From Lewinellaceae bacterium (GTDB lineage: Bacteria > Bacteroidota > Bacteroidia > Chitinophagales > Saprospiraceae), in assembly GCA_016712415.1 (NCBI GenBank), contig JADJRC010000008.1:62001-126000 (forward strand): a DNA stretch of 64,000 nucleotides, in the 5' to 3' direction. Shown here one piece after another: positions 17,110 to 25,934 of this stretch. The stretch's first letter is position 1. Every line of letters starts with the position of its first letter. The translations under genes were made by a program, and so were the position numbers. The notes beneath the pieces were generated by a model. It did not search any database and was not told the DNA's origin. It saw only the letters and a program-made list of their open reading frames with translations.

Positions 17110-18057
17110 CTATTGTTTCCACAACTTCCCGGAGTCGAGCACATTTTTCTCTGCATCCAGAATCTGGTAATTGTATACGCCCAAGGCCAGGTTGGTCAAT
17201 GATATTTGTACACTCACCCTGGGAGCGGACTCCCGGATTTCCATGGAACGGACGAGCTTTTCCGATGCGTCGAACAGGCTCAGGTGGAGCGGAAATACAA
17301 CACTGATCGTATCGCCCTCTATGGTAGCCGTATTGTTGGCCGGATTGGGAAAAACGCGAAATGTTGCGCTTGCGGGATGCTGTTTCAGGGCGCCGTCGGA
17401 GCGGTTATCTGCGAACCAGCAATTTTCAAAGGGGAGCATTTCATCCTTGCCGTCGCCGGCGTAAACATATACGGCGCCGCCGAATTCGCGGGCGTAATTG
17501 CGCTCAAAGGAGCAGTTGCGGATATCCGGAGCGACGCTGCCGCGCACCTTTACATAGATGGCGCCACCGCATTTTTCTTTTGAAAACTGCGAGGCAAAGG
17601 GATCGTAGTTGTCGGCATTGCCGCCGGTGAACGTGAACCCGTCAACCACTGTGGGCTGGTCGGAAGTTTCGGTGTACAGGATGGTGTAGGAGTTGTCGGA
17701 ATCGTCGTTTTGCAGGCCGATATCACCACTCAGGATAGTCTTGTAGCGTTCCCAGTTGCGCTGTTCCAATTCCGTTTCCACGCCGGCGAAGCCGCCATAG
17801 AGTTTTACACCTCCTTTCAGGTTGAGGTTTACTTCGCGGTTAAAGTTGTCGGTAGGTTTGTAGGTTCCAAGGGCAACCCACACGCAGTCGCCCGACTGGG
17901 CGGCAAAAAGTGCGGATTGGAGGTCGGTGAACGCATCTTCCCAGGATGCCCCGGTGTTGGCCCCGGTGGCATAAGCGTCAACATAAAGGCGGCGGCCCTG
18001 TGCGAAGGATAAACTGATGGCGGTCAGTAAAAAAAGCGAAGTGAGAATATGTCGCAT
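17110..18057 (-). CDS. Secreted beta-helix protein with T9SS type A sorting domain
   Basis: A 315-residue protein with signal peptide (1-19, SFAQ site). Residues 22-60 contain RLYVDAYATGANTGASWEDAF, the start motif of DUF1565/right-handed parallel beta-helix surface proteins. The repeated GGFAGVETELEQRNW, GFTFTGGNADN and GGAIYVKVRGS/GGAVYVYAGDG segments match helical coils of choice-of-anchor proteins. From about residue 235 a type A sorting domain begins (FRVFPNPANNTATIEG) and runs to the end. It is short for its class, with few coils. Expected location is the cell surface through T9SS; binding or enzymatic role unknown. Confidence 0.88.
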   Translation of the reverse strand: MRHILTSLFLLTAISLSFAQGRRLYVDAYATGANTGASWEDAFTDLQSALFAAQSGDCVWVALGTYKPTDNFNREVNLNLKGGVKLYGGFAGVETELEQRNWERYKTILSGDIGLQNDDSDNSYTILYTETSDQPTVVDGFTFTGGNADNYDPFASQFSKEKCGGAIYVKVRGSVAPDIRNCSFERNYAREFGGAVYVYAGDGKDEMLPFENCWFADNRSDGALKQHPASATFRVFPNPANNTATIEGDTISVVFPLHLSLFDASEKLVRSMEIRESAPRVSVQISLTNLALGVYNYQILDAEKNVLDSGKLWKQ

Positions 18058-18203
18058 AATGAAGGCATTTAGGTCATTGATGGTGTTTGTTGGCGTTACA
18101 AATACTATCCGAAATAAAATGCCAGATTTACGGGGCGTGCGCCATGCAGCAGGATTTTACCCTTCATCAGGTAGGTATAAAACCGGTTATGTCGGAAAGG
18201 CGA

Positions 18204-18710
18204 CTAATGGCATTTGAAATAGTCGAAAGGCTCCAGGCAGTCGAGACACCGGAACAGTGCCTTGCATGCAGTGGACCCGAAGGCGGCGATCATTTCCGTA
18301 TTGGTGGAACCGCAATGCGGGCACTTCAGGATATGGCGTTCGCCCAGGAGGGCTCGTTTGTCGAAGGTCGCACCGGCGGGCGGAGCGATGCCGAACGCAT
18401 TTAACTTGCGCCGCCCTTCGGCACTGAGCCAGTCGGTTGTCCAGGCCGGTCGCAACACTGTCGTCACGGTGACGTTGTCGAATCCTTCTTCCTGCAATAC
18501 CGCCCGGATATTGACTTCTATGGCATTCATGGCCGGGCAGCCGCTGTATGTCGGGGTGATGACGATCTCAACTGCGCCATCTTCATGCAACAGCACATCG
18601 CGCAAAATGCCGAGATCGCCGATGGTCAGAACCGGTATTTCCGGGTCGCATACCGTGTCGAGGAGGCGTTTTACCCGTTCGAGCCGGTCGTCGTTGCTGG
18701 TCGTTGTCAT
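18204..18710 (-). CDS. paaD: PaaD-like protein (MIP18/DUF59 domain plus zinc ribbon)
   Basis: A 168-residue protein. Residues 10-105 form the MIP18/DUF59 domain with VCDPEIPVLTIGDLGILRDV and TPTYSGCPAMNAIE (conserved Cys). The C-terminus is a zinc ribbon with CPHCGS and CLDC pairs, the arrangement of PaaD (PaaJ), the accessory factor thought to mature the phenylacetyl-CoA epoxidase PaaABCE. None of paaA, paaB, paaC or paaE is within the window, so the gene is separated from its usual operon or has another client. The start overlaps the DUF5995 stop by four bases (ATGA type), implying coupled translation. It is last in a four-gene operon. Confidence 0.85.
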   Translation of the reverse strand: MTTTSNDDRLERVKRLLDTVCDPEIPVLTIGDLGILRDVLLHEDGAVEIVITPTYSGCPAMNAIEVNIRAVLQEEGFDNVTVTTVLRPAWTTDWLSAEGRRKLNAFGIAPPAGATFDKRALLGERHILKCPHCGSTNTEMIAAFGSTACKALFRCLDCLEPFDYFKCH

Positions 18711-19456
18711 ATCTGTCTCAGAAGGTCAATTTTTTCAGAAACGGTGCCTTGTTCGGTTCGACGCATGATTTTGAGGCCCAGCCGGGCCAGGAACCCCGGT
18801 TGTACGAGTTTGCCGGCAAAAAAGGCTACGGCGGTATCCAGATCGTGTATCAGGGCCTTCTCCATTTCCTGCTGGCGGGTAAAGGCCAGGGTAGTGGCAG
18901 CCTTCCACGCAGCACCCCTCGCGGCGCGAATGCTGAAGTCGAGCCAGCCCTCGTCTTCCGACCGCAAAAGATGATCTAAAACGCCAAAGGGCAGCCAGAT
19001 ATCTGCCAGGCGTTCCTGTACGCGGTTGGTCAAACCGGCAATAATGTCGTTGATGCGGTCGAAATCGCGGCGCAGCCCCAGGATGGCGTCGCCGGACCGG
19101 GTCTGGGCGGCGGCGATACTGAGGTCCAGATTAATATGCGCGTTGATGCCCAGCATGATGTGTTGCAATACGGTGTAGTGATAGTGGCGGCTTGCCTCGA
19201 AGGCCGATTCCCAGGACCTGGAAGCCGGTTTGCCTGCCTGCCAGGCTTCAAGCGCCTCAAAATACCTGCCGGCAAACCGGACATCGAGTTGTTCCATTCT
19301 CGAACCGTTTTCAAATACGCCCTGCTCGATCCCCTCTTTTACGGCAAGGGTCATCTTTAGGTAGACTGCCGCAAAATAGCCGATCGGCGACGACTCCCGA
19401 TCGGCCTGATCTATGATGTGTTCGAGTTTTTCGATGACTTCGGCGATGTTTTGCAT
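18707..19456 (-). CDS. DUF5995 family protein
   Basis: A 249-residue, largely helical protein. The signature is the long conserved run SWESAFEASRHYHYTVLQ followed by LGINAHINLDLSIAAA (about residues 90-130), then LRRDFDRINDIIAGLTNRVQERL. These are the features of DUF5995, a family without known function; the conserved His residues could bind metal or haem, which is my guess. I considered PaaC because the neighbour is PaaD, but the sequence does not show the ferritin-like PaaC pattern. The ATG at 19456 was chosen over an upstream TTG at 19477 that would overlap the previous gene. The gap to the YheT gene is 17 bases. Confidence 0.83.
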   Translation of the reverse strand: MQNIAEVIEKLEHIIDQADRESSPIGYFAAVYLKMTLAVKEGIEQGVFENGSRMEQLDVRFAGRYFEALEAWQAGKPASRSWESAFEASRHYHYTVLQHIMLGINAHINLDLSIAAAQTRSGDAILGLRRDFDRINDIIAGLTNRVQERLADIWLPFGVLDHLLRSEDEGWLDFSIRAARGAAWKAATTLAFTRQQEMEKALIHDLDTAVAFFAGKLVQPGFLARLGLKIMRRTEQGTVSEKIDLLRQI

Positions 19457-19473
19457 TGGCCTGATTGCTGGTG

Positions 19474-20442
19474 TCAATGAGAAGAAACAAATTCAAGTGC
19501 CCGCTGCTCCGACCAGGCAAATTCCCGATCTATTTTACTTTGAAAACCGCAATGGCCGCCGTTCTCCGGCATCTCCAGGTGGAAAAAATCGTGGGTCCGG
19601 GCCACTTCTACGGGCATACATGCGGGCGTCAGGATCGGATCGTTCTGGGCGTTCACGAGCAGGGTAGGGACCCTGATACCTCCAATGAAATGTTTGGCCG
19701 AGGCGTTTTTATAAAAATCCGCGGCATCGCGGTAGCCGCAAATCGGTGCGCTGAAATATTCGTCAAAATCGCGCCAGCGCTGTACCTCCGCGAGTTTGGA
19801 AAGGTCGAGCCGTCCGGGGAACTGCTCGTCTTTAAGTCGTATTTTTTTGATCAGGGCGCGCATGAAACGTTTGCGATAAAAGGCGTTTTCCCAACGGTCG
19901 AGCACTTTGGCGCCCGATTCCAGGTCGCAAGGTGCGGAAAAAACGGCGGCACTTTTTATCTCCTGCGGCAGTTGTTCCCCCATCACGCCCAGGTATTTCA
20001 TCGAAATGTTGGCGCCCATGCTGTATCCGATAAGCGCCGCAGTCTCATAATTGCTGCCCGCCAGGGCATGCCGAACCACAGTCCCAATATCCTCGATATC
20101 GCCGTGGTGGTACATCCGGAACGCCCGGTTCATTTCGCCCGAGCAGGACCGGCAATTCCAGGCCAGTACGTCCCATCCGTTGTTGGAAAAAAGTTTTGCT
20201 GCGCCGCGAATGTACTGACGTCCCGAGTCGCCTTCCAGGCCGTGTGTCAGGATTGCCAGCCTGGACTTGCCGCGTCGTATCCAGTCCAGGTCCAGAAAAT
20301 CGCCATCCGGGGTGTGAATTCTTTCGCGTTGATAATCGACGCCCGCTACGTTGCGAAATATACCCGGGGCGAGGGTTTGCAGGTGTCCGTTAAATTGCCA
20401 GAAGGGCGGGCCCGGGTACGATGATTGTTCAATAAGGGGCAT
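19474..20442 (-). CDS. YheT-type alpha/beta hydrolase
   Basis: A 322-residue member of the YheT/COG0429 group of alpha/beta hydrolases. Visible features are the N-terminal FWQFNGHLQTLAP, the oxyanion-side LTHGLEGDSGRQYIRG, the nucleophile elbow GYSMGANISMKYLG (Ser about residue 147), the acid in NAQNDPILTP and the catalytic His in GGHCGFQ. Members hydrolyse short esters in vitro; physiological substrates are unknown. It begins immediately after the stop of the upstream 146-residue protein (no intergenic base) and is followed by DUF5995 after 17 bases, so all four genes form one operon. Confidence 0.92.
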   Translation of the reverse strand: MPLIEQSSYPGPPFWQFNGHLQTLAPGIFRNVAGVDYQRERIHTPDGDFLDLDWIRRGKSRLAILTHGLEGDSGRQYIRGAAKLFSNNGWDVLAWNCRSCSGEMNRAFRMYHHGDIEDIGTVVRHALAGSNYETAALIGYSMGANISMKYLGVMGEQLPQEIKSAAVFSAPCDLESGAKVLDRWENAFYRKRFMRALIKKIRLKDEQFPGRLDLSKLAEVQRWRDFDEYFSAPICGYRDAADFYKNASAKHFIGGIRVPTLLVNAQNDPILTPACMPVEVARTHDFFHLEMPENGGHCGFQSKIDREFAWSEQRALEFVSSH

Positions 20443-20883
20443 TCACATGTATTTCGTGGAGTTCTTTTCCGAAATAATGTCTTTGAGTTCTTTAAGGTAG
20501 GCGTATTGTTCCGGCAAGATGCGTTTGAAGGCTTCTTTTACGGCAAAAAAAGCGCCTTTATCGAGATCGGGGATCAGACTCCTGATGTGTTGTTTTGCTT
20601 TTTCCTTGACCACCCGGTAATCTTCGTACATCAAAGCGCGAAGCGAGGGTATTTCATGCCAGTCGGCTTCCACGGCGATCGCTTTGCGGGCTGCTCCGGT
20701 AGCGTCGGTAACCGGATCGAGTTCGATACAATTGGCCAGGCGCTCCGGCGTCAATTCACCGGTCGTCATCGTTTTCCACTGGACGTCGGTCCCGCTTTGT
20801 TCGGTCGGATTTACCAAAAAGACTTCGAGACCTTTTTCTCCGACGCGGTAGATGATTACATCCACCTGTTCGTTTGTTTGCAT
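20443..20883 (-). CDS. Small conserved protein with Nudix-like beginning but no Nudix box
   Basis: A 146-residue cytoplasmic protein. The first strand (VDVIIYRVGEKGLEVFLVNP) resembles the opening of Nudix hydrolases. The GX5EX7REUXEEXGU catalytic box is absent, so it is not a normal Nudix enzyme. The C-terminal half is Lys/Glu-rich and helical (VVKEKAKQHIRSLIPD, ILPEQYAYLKELKDIIS). It is the first gene of the operon running to paaD and abuts the YheT gene with no spacer. Function unknown. Confidence 0.7.
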   Translation of the reverse strand: MQTNEQVDVIIYRVGEKGLEVFLVNPTEQSGTDVQWKTMTTGELTPERLANCIELDPVTDATGAARKAIAVEADWHEIPSLRALMYEDYRVVKEKAKQHIRSLIPDLDKGAFFAVKEAFKRILPEQYAYLKELKDIISEKNSTKYM

Positions 20884-21025
20884 GAATCAGGATTCGCCTG
20901 TTTGAATGTTTGACTTGAAACAACGCCCTCCGGCATTTGTTGCCCGTGTTCGCTGTTTTTCATCGAACGCAACGGCAAAGAACGCAAAAAGCGGCCAACC
21001 TGTGCCCAATACCATATCTTTTTTC

Positions 21026-21559
21026 TCAAATCCGGACGGTCTTGATCTTCGGATCAGGCTTCGGATGCGCCGGTTTAGTCTTTGATTTGTTGTTTTCCGA
21101 AGGGTTGTTTTCCTCCCTGAGCCGGAGCCTTTCTTCCGGCAGCAGTCCGTCGTCAGTGTTTTCCCGTCCGCCATCGTCAGAAGGAAAATCCTCCATGCCC
21201 TGGGCCGGCGGGTCGAAGAAACCTCCGGAGTCGAAAAAACGATCGAACAAACGGTTAAAGTCGCCAAATCCGCCCTGCATGGTGCTATCGACGCCAAAAT
21301 GGGAAAATTGAAAAAAACGGGACATGCTTCCATTCTCGAAGGTGGTGTCGAAACGGAAGTAAAACGTGGTGTCCCACTGCGGTGAAGCCAGCCCCTGCCC
21401 GTTGAACGGACTGTTGTGCAATTGCTCCATCAGCCGCTGCTGCCATTCCTGCATTTGGCGTTGGAGGTCGTCGATGTCACGAGACTGGTTCTGGGCGCCG
21501 GCCAAAGGGGAAAATATAAGGTTAAACAGCAGAAAAACGACAATCGAAAAGGTACGCAT
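21026..21559 (-). CDS. Small secreted protein, unknown function
   Basis: A 177-residue protein with a clear signal peptide (residues 1-22, PLAGAQ site). A helical segment (DDLQRQMQEWQQRLMEQLHN) follows, then a Phe/Gly-rich middle (repeats like FDTTFENGSMSRFFQF, FGDFNRLFDRFFDSGGFF). The tail is low-complexity, charged and Lys/Pro-rich. I do not recognise the family; the charge pattern suggests a periplasmic protein that interacts with a polyanion, which is speculation. A TAATTTTG -7 box lies 43 bases upstream, giving it its own promoter. The 142 bases after its stop hold nothing I can name. Confidence 0.72.
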   Translation of the reverse strand: MRTFSIVVFLLFNLIFSPLAGAQNQSRDIDDLQRQMQEWQQRLMEQLHNSPFNGQGLASPQWDTTFYFRFDTTFENGSMSRFFQFSHFGVDSTMQGGFGDFNRLFDRFFDSGGFFDPPAQGMEDFPSDDGGRENTDDGLLPEERLRLREENNPSENNKSKTKPAHPKPDPKIKTVRI

Positions 21560-21601
21560 GGCAGTATCAATTTTGCTGACAATGAGGTGTTAAATCGGTT
21601 G

Positions 21602-21609
21602 CAAAATTA
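21602..21609 (-). promoter_or_regulatory. Putative -7 box (TAnnTTTG) of the small secreted protein gene
   Basis: TAATTTTG followed by C on the minus strand, 43 bases before the ATG at 21559 and downstream of the gatB stop. Confidence 0.45.
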
Positions 21610-21671
21610 CAAACGGGTGACGCTTTGGTAAATCCTGGCCCGGCGATTAACAGATTTTTTAAAATCGCCTG

Positions 21672-23132
21672 TTATACCAGTAATCGTTCCAGCAGTTGTG
21701 TGGCGGCTTTCGGGTCGGCCTTGCCTTTGCTGTCTTTCATGACCTCGCCCATGAAAAAACCGATAAGACCTTTTTTCCCTTTGCGGTATTCGGCCACCTT
21801 TTCCGGATAACGCGCGAGCACTGCCGATACAATCGTTTCGAGATAGGCTGTATCTGTGTTTTGCAAAAGATTCATGTCGGCTGCCAGCAGTGCCGGCGAC
21901 GATGCCGGGCTGTCGAGCAGGGCAGGAAACAGGCGCTGATATGCCGTAGATGCGCTGATTTTGCCCGTTTCGATCAGGACCAGCATTTCCATCCACTGTT
22001 CCGGACTCACCGGACAGGCATCCAGCGGTTTTCCCGCTTCGGCGCTCCAGGGCAATAGTTTGTTGATGACCAGGTTGGCCGCCGGCCGGGCCATCGACGC
22101 GGCATCTCCGGCTTGCAGCAACCGGATGAAATATGCGGTGGTGCTTTGCTCCTGGGTGAGCATTTCGGCATCGTGGGCGGGCAGGCCGTAGTCCGACCGA
22201 AACGCGGCTTCCATATCCTGCGGCAGTGTGGGCATTGCCGCGCGGATGGTTTCCAGGTAAGTTTCGGTTACCAGGACCGGAGGCAGGTCGGGTTCGGGAA
22301 AATACCGGTAATCGTGTGCATCCTCTTTTTCCCGGAGGGAATAGGTGGCGCCTGTGGCAGGGTCGAAGCCCCGGGTTTCCTGCTCTACGCGACCGCCGCC
22401 TTCAAGGATACCGATTTGCCTGTCAACCTCATAGGCGATGGCTCGGCGGGCAAATCGCATCGAGTTCATGTTCTTGATCTCGCAGCGGTTGCCAAGGCTT
22501 GTTGCGCCCTGTTTGCGTACGGATACATTGACGTCGCAGCGCAGCGAGCCCTCCTCCATATTGCCGTCGGAAATGCCGATCCAACGCACAAGACGTCGGA
22601 TCTCGGTCATAAAAGCAGCCACTTCCTCCGCGCTGCGCAGGTCGGGTTCCGTCACGATCTCCAGCAGGGGCACACCGGCGCGGTTGAGGTCGATCAGCGA
22701 ATCGTCGGGATCCTGATCGTGCAGGCTTTTTCCCGCATCTTCTTCCAGGTGAATATGATGGATGCGAATGACAGACGGCTGACTTTTGTCCGGTGCTGCC
22801 GGGGTGATCCGCAGGCTGCCCCCTATGCAAACCGGCGACTGATCCTGCGTGGTTTGAAAGCCTTTCGGGAGGTCGGCATAAAAATAATTTTTACGGTCGA
22901 AGGTGCTGCGCCGGTTGATCTCGCATCCCAGGGCCAATCCCAGGCGAATGGCGTGCCCAAGCGCTGCTTCATTCAGGCGGGGGAGGGTACCCGGATGTGC
23001 GAGGCTGACGGCGCTCACGTGCGTGTTGGGCGCGCCGCCAAATGAGGCGTCGTCGGCACAAAACACCTTTGAGCGGGTGTTCAACTGGACGTGGATTTCG
23101 AGACCTATGACTGTTTCGTATGGATGTTGCAT
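21672..23132 (-). CDS. gatB: Aspartyl/glutamyl-tRNA amidotransferase subunit B
   Basis: A 486-residue protein, standard for GatB. It is the kinase/tRNA-binding subunit of GatCAB, which converts Glu-tRNA(Gln) and Asp-tRNA(Asn) to the amidated forms. Visible blocks are VIGLEIHVQLNTRSKVFC, the Asp/Glu-rich kinase pocket segment DSLIDLNRAGVPLLEIVTEPDL, GSLRCDVNVS, the RCEIKNMNS motif and RYFPEPDLPP. The YqeY-like C-terminal tail ends in GEVMKDSKGKADPKAATQLL. GatA and GatC are not in the window. It follows the DUF3667 gene by nine bases and probably shares its transcript. Confidence 0.97.
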   Translation of the reverse strand: MQHPYETVIGLEIHVQLNTRSKVFCADDASFGGAPNTHVSAVSLAHPGTLPRLNEAALGHAIRLGLALGCEINRRSTFDRKNYFYADLPKGFQTTQDQSPVCIGGSLRITPAAPDKSQPSVIRIHHIHLEEDAGKSLHDQDPDDSLIDLNRAGVPLLEIVTEPDLRSAEEVAAFMTEIRRLVRWIGISDGNMEEGSLRCDVNVSVRKQGATSLGNRCEIKNMNSMRFARRAIAYEVDRQIGILEGGGRVEQETRGFDPATGATYSLREKEDAHDYRYFPEPDLPPVLVTETYLETIRAAMPTLPQDMEAAFRSDYGLPAHDAEMLTQEQSTTAYFIRLLQAGDAASMARPAANLVINKLLPWSAEAGKPLDACPVSPEQWMEMLVLIETGKISASTAYQRLFPALLDSPASSPALLAADMNLLQNTDTAYLETIVSAVLARYPEKVAEYRKGKKGLIGFFMGEVMKDSKGKADPKAATQLLERLLV

Positions 23133-23141
23133 GGAAAAACT

Positions 23142-24260
23142 TCAAAATACGGCGAATACGACGAGCAACCCGAGTGTAAAGAGAATAGCAAAGACAAACA
23201 AGTATAACGTACAGTAAGCCAGCCACTTGAAAAACGTGATCCATGCGCCCTGACCGTAGTAGCGGCGCATGGCAAAGTACATCATGACCCCGGTGATCAG
23301 CAGGACAGGAATCATCAACTTTGCTGTGGCAATCTTGAGCAAGGTCGCAATCAAGGCCAGCATAAACGCGAGCATGGCCCCGGTGTGAAAGTGCAGCAGG
23401 AACAAAAAGTGCTCTACGTACAGCCTTCGCTGCCGCCAGTACAAAAGTCCGAGTATTCCCGCCATAGCGGTCACCTGCGCCAGAATGGACCAGGTCAGAC
23501 TGCCGATGTATGCGTTGACCAGGTCGTTGGGGTTTTTGATAGACTTGATGCCCTGGCGCACAGCCATCTTATCGAAACGGCCTTCGATGCCGTACTTTGC
23601 TATGATTTGATCCGGACTATACCGCACCACATCTTCCGAGGCGAGCCTGATTTGTTTGGTGATCAGGTTAATGTCGAGCGTATCGAGCAGGTTGCGCAGG
23701 CTTTTGTCGCGGTCGTCGCCAAAGCTGGGCAGGTGGCGCTTTTCGTACAGGCGAAGGAGACTGTCCAGCGCCTTTCGGCTTTCCGGTGTCTGCCATTCGG
23801 CAGGCATGGAATCGTAGTCGCTCGCGAACTGCTCTATTTCAACATAATGTTCCAGTCGATCATAGATGAATTCGCCGTCTGTCCGTATTGTGTCGCCCTT
23901 TACCTTGCCTTCGGAATCATAGGAATAAATGGAACTTTTGGTTTTTGAGCCGCCGCTTTTCATCAAAAGGTTGAGGAAAAACAGGAAAAAGAACATCGTG
24001 ATAAAGAAAAGCCGCATCGGGTGCGGATAGCGGTTCTGTTTTCCCTTAAAGAACTCTACCGTCACCATGCCCGGCACAAACAACTGCCACGCAGACCGGA
24101 AAAATTTGCCCTCCAGGTGAAAGGTCGTGTTCCAGAGTTTGCGGAGCAGGAAGCCCATGGTCACTTTGCCGTTGGAACTTTTCTGTCCGCAATGCGGGCA
24201 AAAATCTGCCTTGTAGGGCAGAGGAGAAAAGCAGTTGCTGCAGTAACGTTTCATAGACAT
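23142..24260 (-). CDS. DUF3667 family membrane protein with N-terminal zinc ribbon
   Basis: A 372-residue protein. The N-terminus is a zinc ribbon with two Cys pairs (KRYCSNC and FCPHCGQ), then GFLLRKLWNTTFHLEGKF and the first membrane segment. A long charged extramembrane loop (about residues 120-240) leads to four more hydrophobic segments. This is the architecture of DUF3667 proteins, common in Bacteroidota and without known function. The ATG at 24260 was chosen because the zinc ribbon begins there. The longer open frame to 24647 would run antisense through the promoter and start of ctlX. It probably heads an operon with gatB nine bases downstream. Confidence 0.87.
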   Translation of the reverse strand: MSMKRYCSNCFSPLPYKADFCPHCGQKSSNGKVTMGFLLRKLWNTTFHLEGKFFRSAWQLFVPGMVTVEFFKGKQNRYPHPMRLFFITMFFFLFFLNLLMKSGGSKTKSSIYSYDSEGKVKGDTIRTDGEFIYDRLEHYVEIEQFASDYDSMPAEWQTPESRKALDSLLRLYEKRHLPSFGDDRDKSLRNLLDTLDINLITKQIRLASEDVVRYSPDQIIAKYGIEGRFDKMAVRQGIKSIKNPNDLVNAYIGSLTWSILAQVTAMAGILGLLYWRQRRLYVEHFLFLLHFHTGAMLAFMLALIATLLKIATAKLMIPVLLITGVMMYFAMRRYYGQGAWITFFKWLAYCTLYLFVFAILFTLGLLVVFAVF

Positions 24261-24343
24261 TGCACCGGTACAGGCGAAAGTGCGACAAAAAATTTCGCCA
24301 AAATACGGTTGTTTTTGTTCACGCCAAACCAGCCCCGGCGCTC

Positions 24344-24351
24344 TACCTTTG
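24344..24351 (+). promoter_or_regulatory. Putative -7 box (TAnnTTTG) of ctlX
   Basis: TACCTTTG, 43 bases before the ctlX ATG. A TTTTTG lies further upstream (24312-24317) but at a spacing larger than the usual 17-23 bases. Confidence 0.45.
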
Positions 24352-24393
24352 ACCCTGCCATCAATGTAAAAAAAAACGTCAACGAAACAAGGT

Positions 24394-25320
24394 ATGCGAC
24401 AACAGACAACATCCCATATCCTCATGGTGCGACCCGCCCATTTTGCCTTTAATGAAGAAACGGCCGCCAACAATGCTTTCCAGAGCCGCGACAATAACAT
24501 GAGCGCTGAAACCATGGCGCAAAATGCCCTGCGCGAGTTCGATGCATTTGTTGCCAGGCTTCGCGACGCCGGCGTCCAGGTCATCGTCGCCGAAGATGCT
24601 CCGGAACCGGTTAAGCCGGATGCGGTTTTTCCGAACAACTGGGTCACTTTTCACCAGGACGGTCTGATGGTCACCTACCCCATGTATGCACTTACCCGAC
24701 GGCAGGAGCGGCGCCAGGAAGTGATAGACGCCGTGTTAAAGGCCGGTTTTCAAATTACCAAAAGGCTAAACCTGGAGGGCAACGAAGGCGCCGGCCGGTT
24801 CCTCGAAGGAACAGGCAGCATTATTTTCGACCACCCCAACCGCCTTGCCTATGCCTGTCTCAGTCCGCGGACCGATGCCGGCCTGCTGAATGATTTGTGC
24901 CGGCAAATCGATTACCAACCGGTCGTGTTCCATGCGGTGGACGGCCATAATCAGGAGATATACCACACCAATGTCATGATGGCCCTGGGGGAGACGTTTG
25001 TCGTCATTTGCCTCGATACCGTACGCGATGTCGAAGAACGGCGCATGCTGGAAGAAAAGTTTGCGGCTACAGGAAAAACCATCGTGGAGATTTCGCCGGC
25101 ACAAATGAATGCCTTTGCGGGCAATATGCTCCAGGTGCGCAATGCCGGCGGCGATACTATTCTGGTTATGTCGGAACAGGCCTACCGTGCGCTGACTCCC
25201 GCCCAGGTCAGCGTGCTTGAAACGCACACCCGTCTTTTGCACAGCCCTATCGACACCATTGAGACCTATGGCGGCGGCTCGGCCCGCTGTATGATGGCCG
25301 AAGTGTTTCTGCCGGTTTAA
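24394..25320 (+). CDS. ctlX: Arginine deiminase-related protein CtlX (amidinotransferase fold)
   Basis: A 308-residue member of the amidinotransferase/arginine deiminase superfamily. It matches the CtlX subgroup linked by genetics in Francisella to citrulline use. Typical motifs are the N-terminal LMVRPAHFAFNEETAANNAFQ region, FPNNWVTFH, LEGTGSIIFDH (acidic residues holding the guanidino group), the catalytic His in GHNQEIYHTNVMM and the catalytic Cys in GGSARCMMAEVFLP near the end. Likely cytoplasmic hydrolase of a ureido or guanidino compound. It is monocistronic with its own promoter, divergent from the DUF3667-gatB operon. Confidence 0.9.
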   Translation: MRQQTTSHILMVRPAHFAFNEETAANNAFQSRDNNMSAETMAQNALREFDAFVARLRDAGVQVIVAEDAPEPVKPDAVFPNNWVTFHQDGLMVTYPMYALTRRQERRQEVIDAVLKAGFQITKRLNLEGNEGAGRFLEGTGSIIFDHPNRLAYACLSPRTDAGLLNDLCRQIDYQPVVFHAVDGHNQEIYHTNVMMALGETFVVICLDTVRDVEERRMLEEKFAATGKTIVEISPAQMNAFAGNMLQVRNAGGDTILVMSEQAYRALTPAQVSVLETHTRLLHSPIDTIETYGGGSARCMMAEVFLPV

Positions 25321-25431
25321 ATTTATTTTGGAAAAAAAATTCTCCTCCTGTAACCTGGCAATATCCTGTGCTGTCAGAGTTGGCATCAGTAAACGAAAAC
25401 CAACTTTTACTCACAAAAAAATATTGATATT

Positions 25432-25785
25432 ATGCACGAAGGATTTGCAGTTTTTATCCCCATTTTGCTCGGCTTAGGCGCTTTTTTCATGGTATGGGGA
25501 CTCCGTTACCTTGAAAACAAGGAAAACATGGCCATGATTGAGCGTGGAATGGAGCCCAGAAAACAACGCCGCCAGGCCAATCCCTCACAAACACTGAAAA
25601 ACGGATTGTTGTTTGTCGGCGCCGGCCTGGGCCTGCTGCTTGCGATTATCATTACCAAGGCTATGAACATGGAAGGCGAGAGCGCCACGGGTATCTTTTT
25701 CGCCCTTATCGCGATCTTTGGAGGACTGGGTATGCTGGGCGCCTATCTCTACGAGCGGCAAAACCCGCCGACCAACCCCGAGTGA
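25432..25785 (+). CDS. DUF6249-like small membrane protein
   Basis: A 117-residue protein with three hydrophobic segments (about residues 5-24, 57-78 and 85-106). A charged loop between the first two holds the family-typical ENMAMIERGMEPRKQ. Proteins with this layout are assigned to DUF6249 and often sit beside extracytoplasmic sigma or anti-sigma genes, none of which is seen here. Function unknown. It starts 111 bases after ctlX and is followed by a gene-free region with two strong hairpins. Confidence 0.75.
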   Translation: MHEGFAVFIPILLGLGAFFMVWGLRYLENKENMAMIERGMEPRKQRRQANPSQTLKNGLLFVGAGLGLLLAIIITKAMNMEGESATGIFFALIAIFGGLGMLGAYLYERQNPPTNPE

Positions 25786-25831
25786 TTCGGAAATTGTTTA
25801 AAAGCCCGGGGGACGCCTGTCAGACGTACAC

Positions 25832-25888
25832 AAATCAGCCTTCTTTTTCACATCCTTTTTTGAAAGGTGCGAAAAAGAAGGCTGATTT
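25832..25888. terminator. 18-bp perfect inverted repeat, probable terminator
   Basis: Arms at 25832-25849 and 25871-25888 are perfectly complementary over 18 bases, with a 21-base loop that can form an inner CCTTTT/GAAAGG stem. It follows the DUF6249 stop by 46 bases. The T-rich arm end supports termination on the minus strand as well as the plus strand, but there is no long T run. Confidence 0.6.
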
Positions 25889-25934
25889 ATTTGTCACGAC
25901 TCGGTTATACCTTATGCCGCCAGGTGTTGTGCTG

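Noticed and set aside
18707..19456. Gene next to paaD considered as paaC
   Set aside because: The sequence carries the DUF5995 signature (LGINAHINLDLSIAAA) and lacks the ferritin-like PaaC pattern.
20443..20883. Nudix hydrolase call for the 146-residue protein
   Set aside because: The Nudix box is absent; only the first strand resembles the fold.
23142..24647. Longer 501-codon version of the DUF3667 gene
   Set aside because: The extra N-terminal residues have no family similarity and would overlap the ctlX promoter and start; the zinc ribbon begins at the ATG at 24260.
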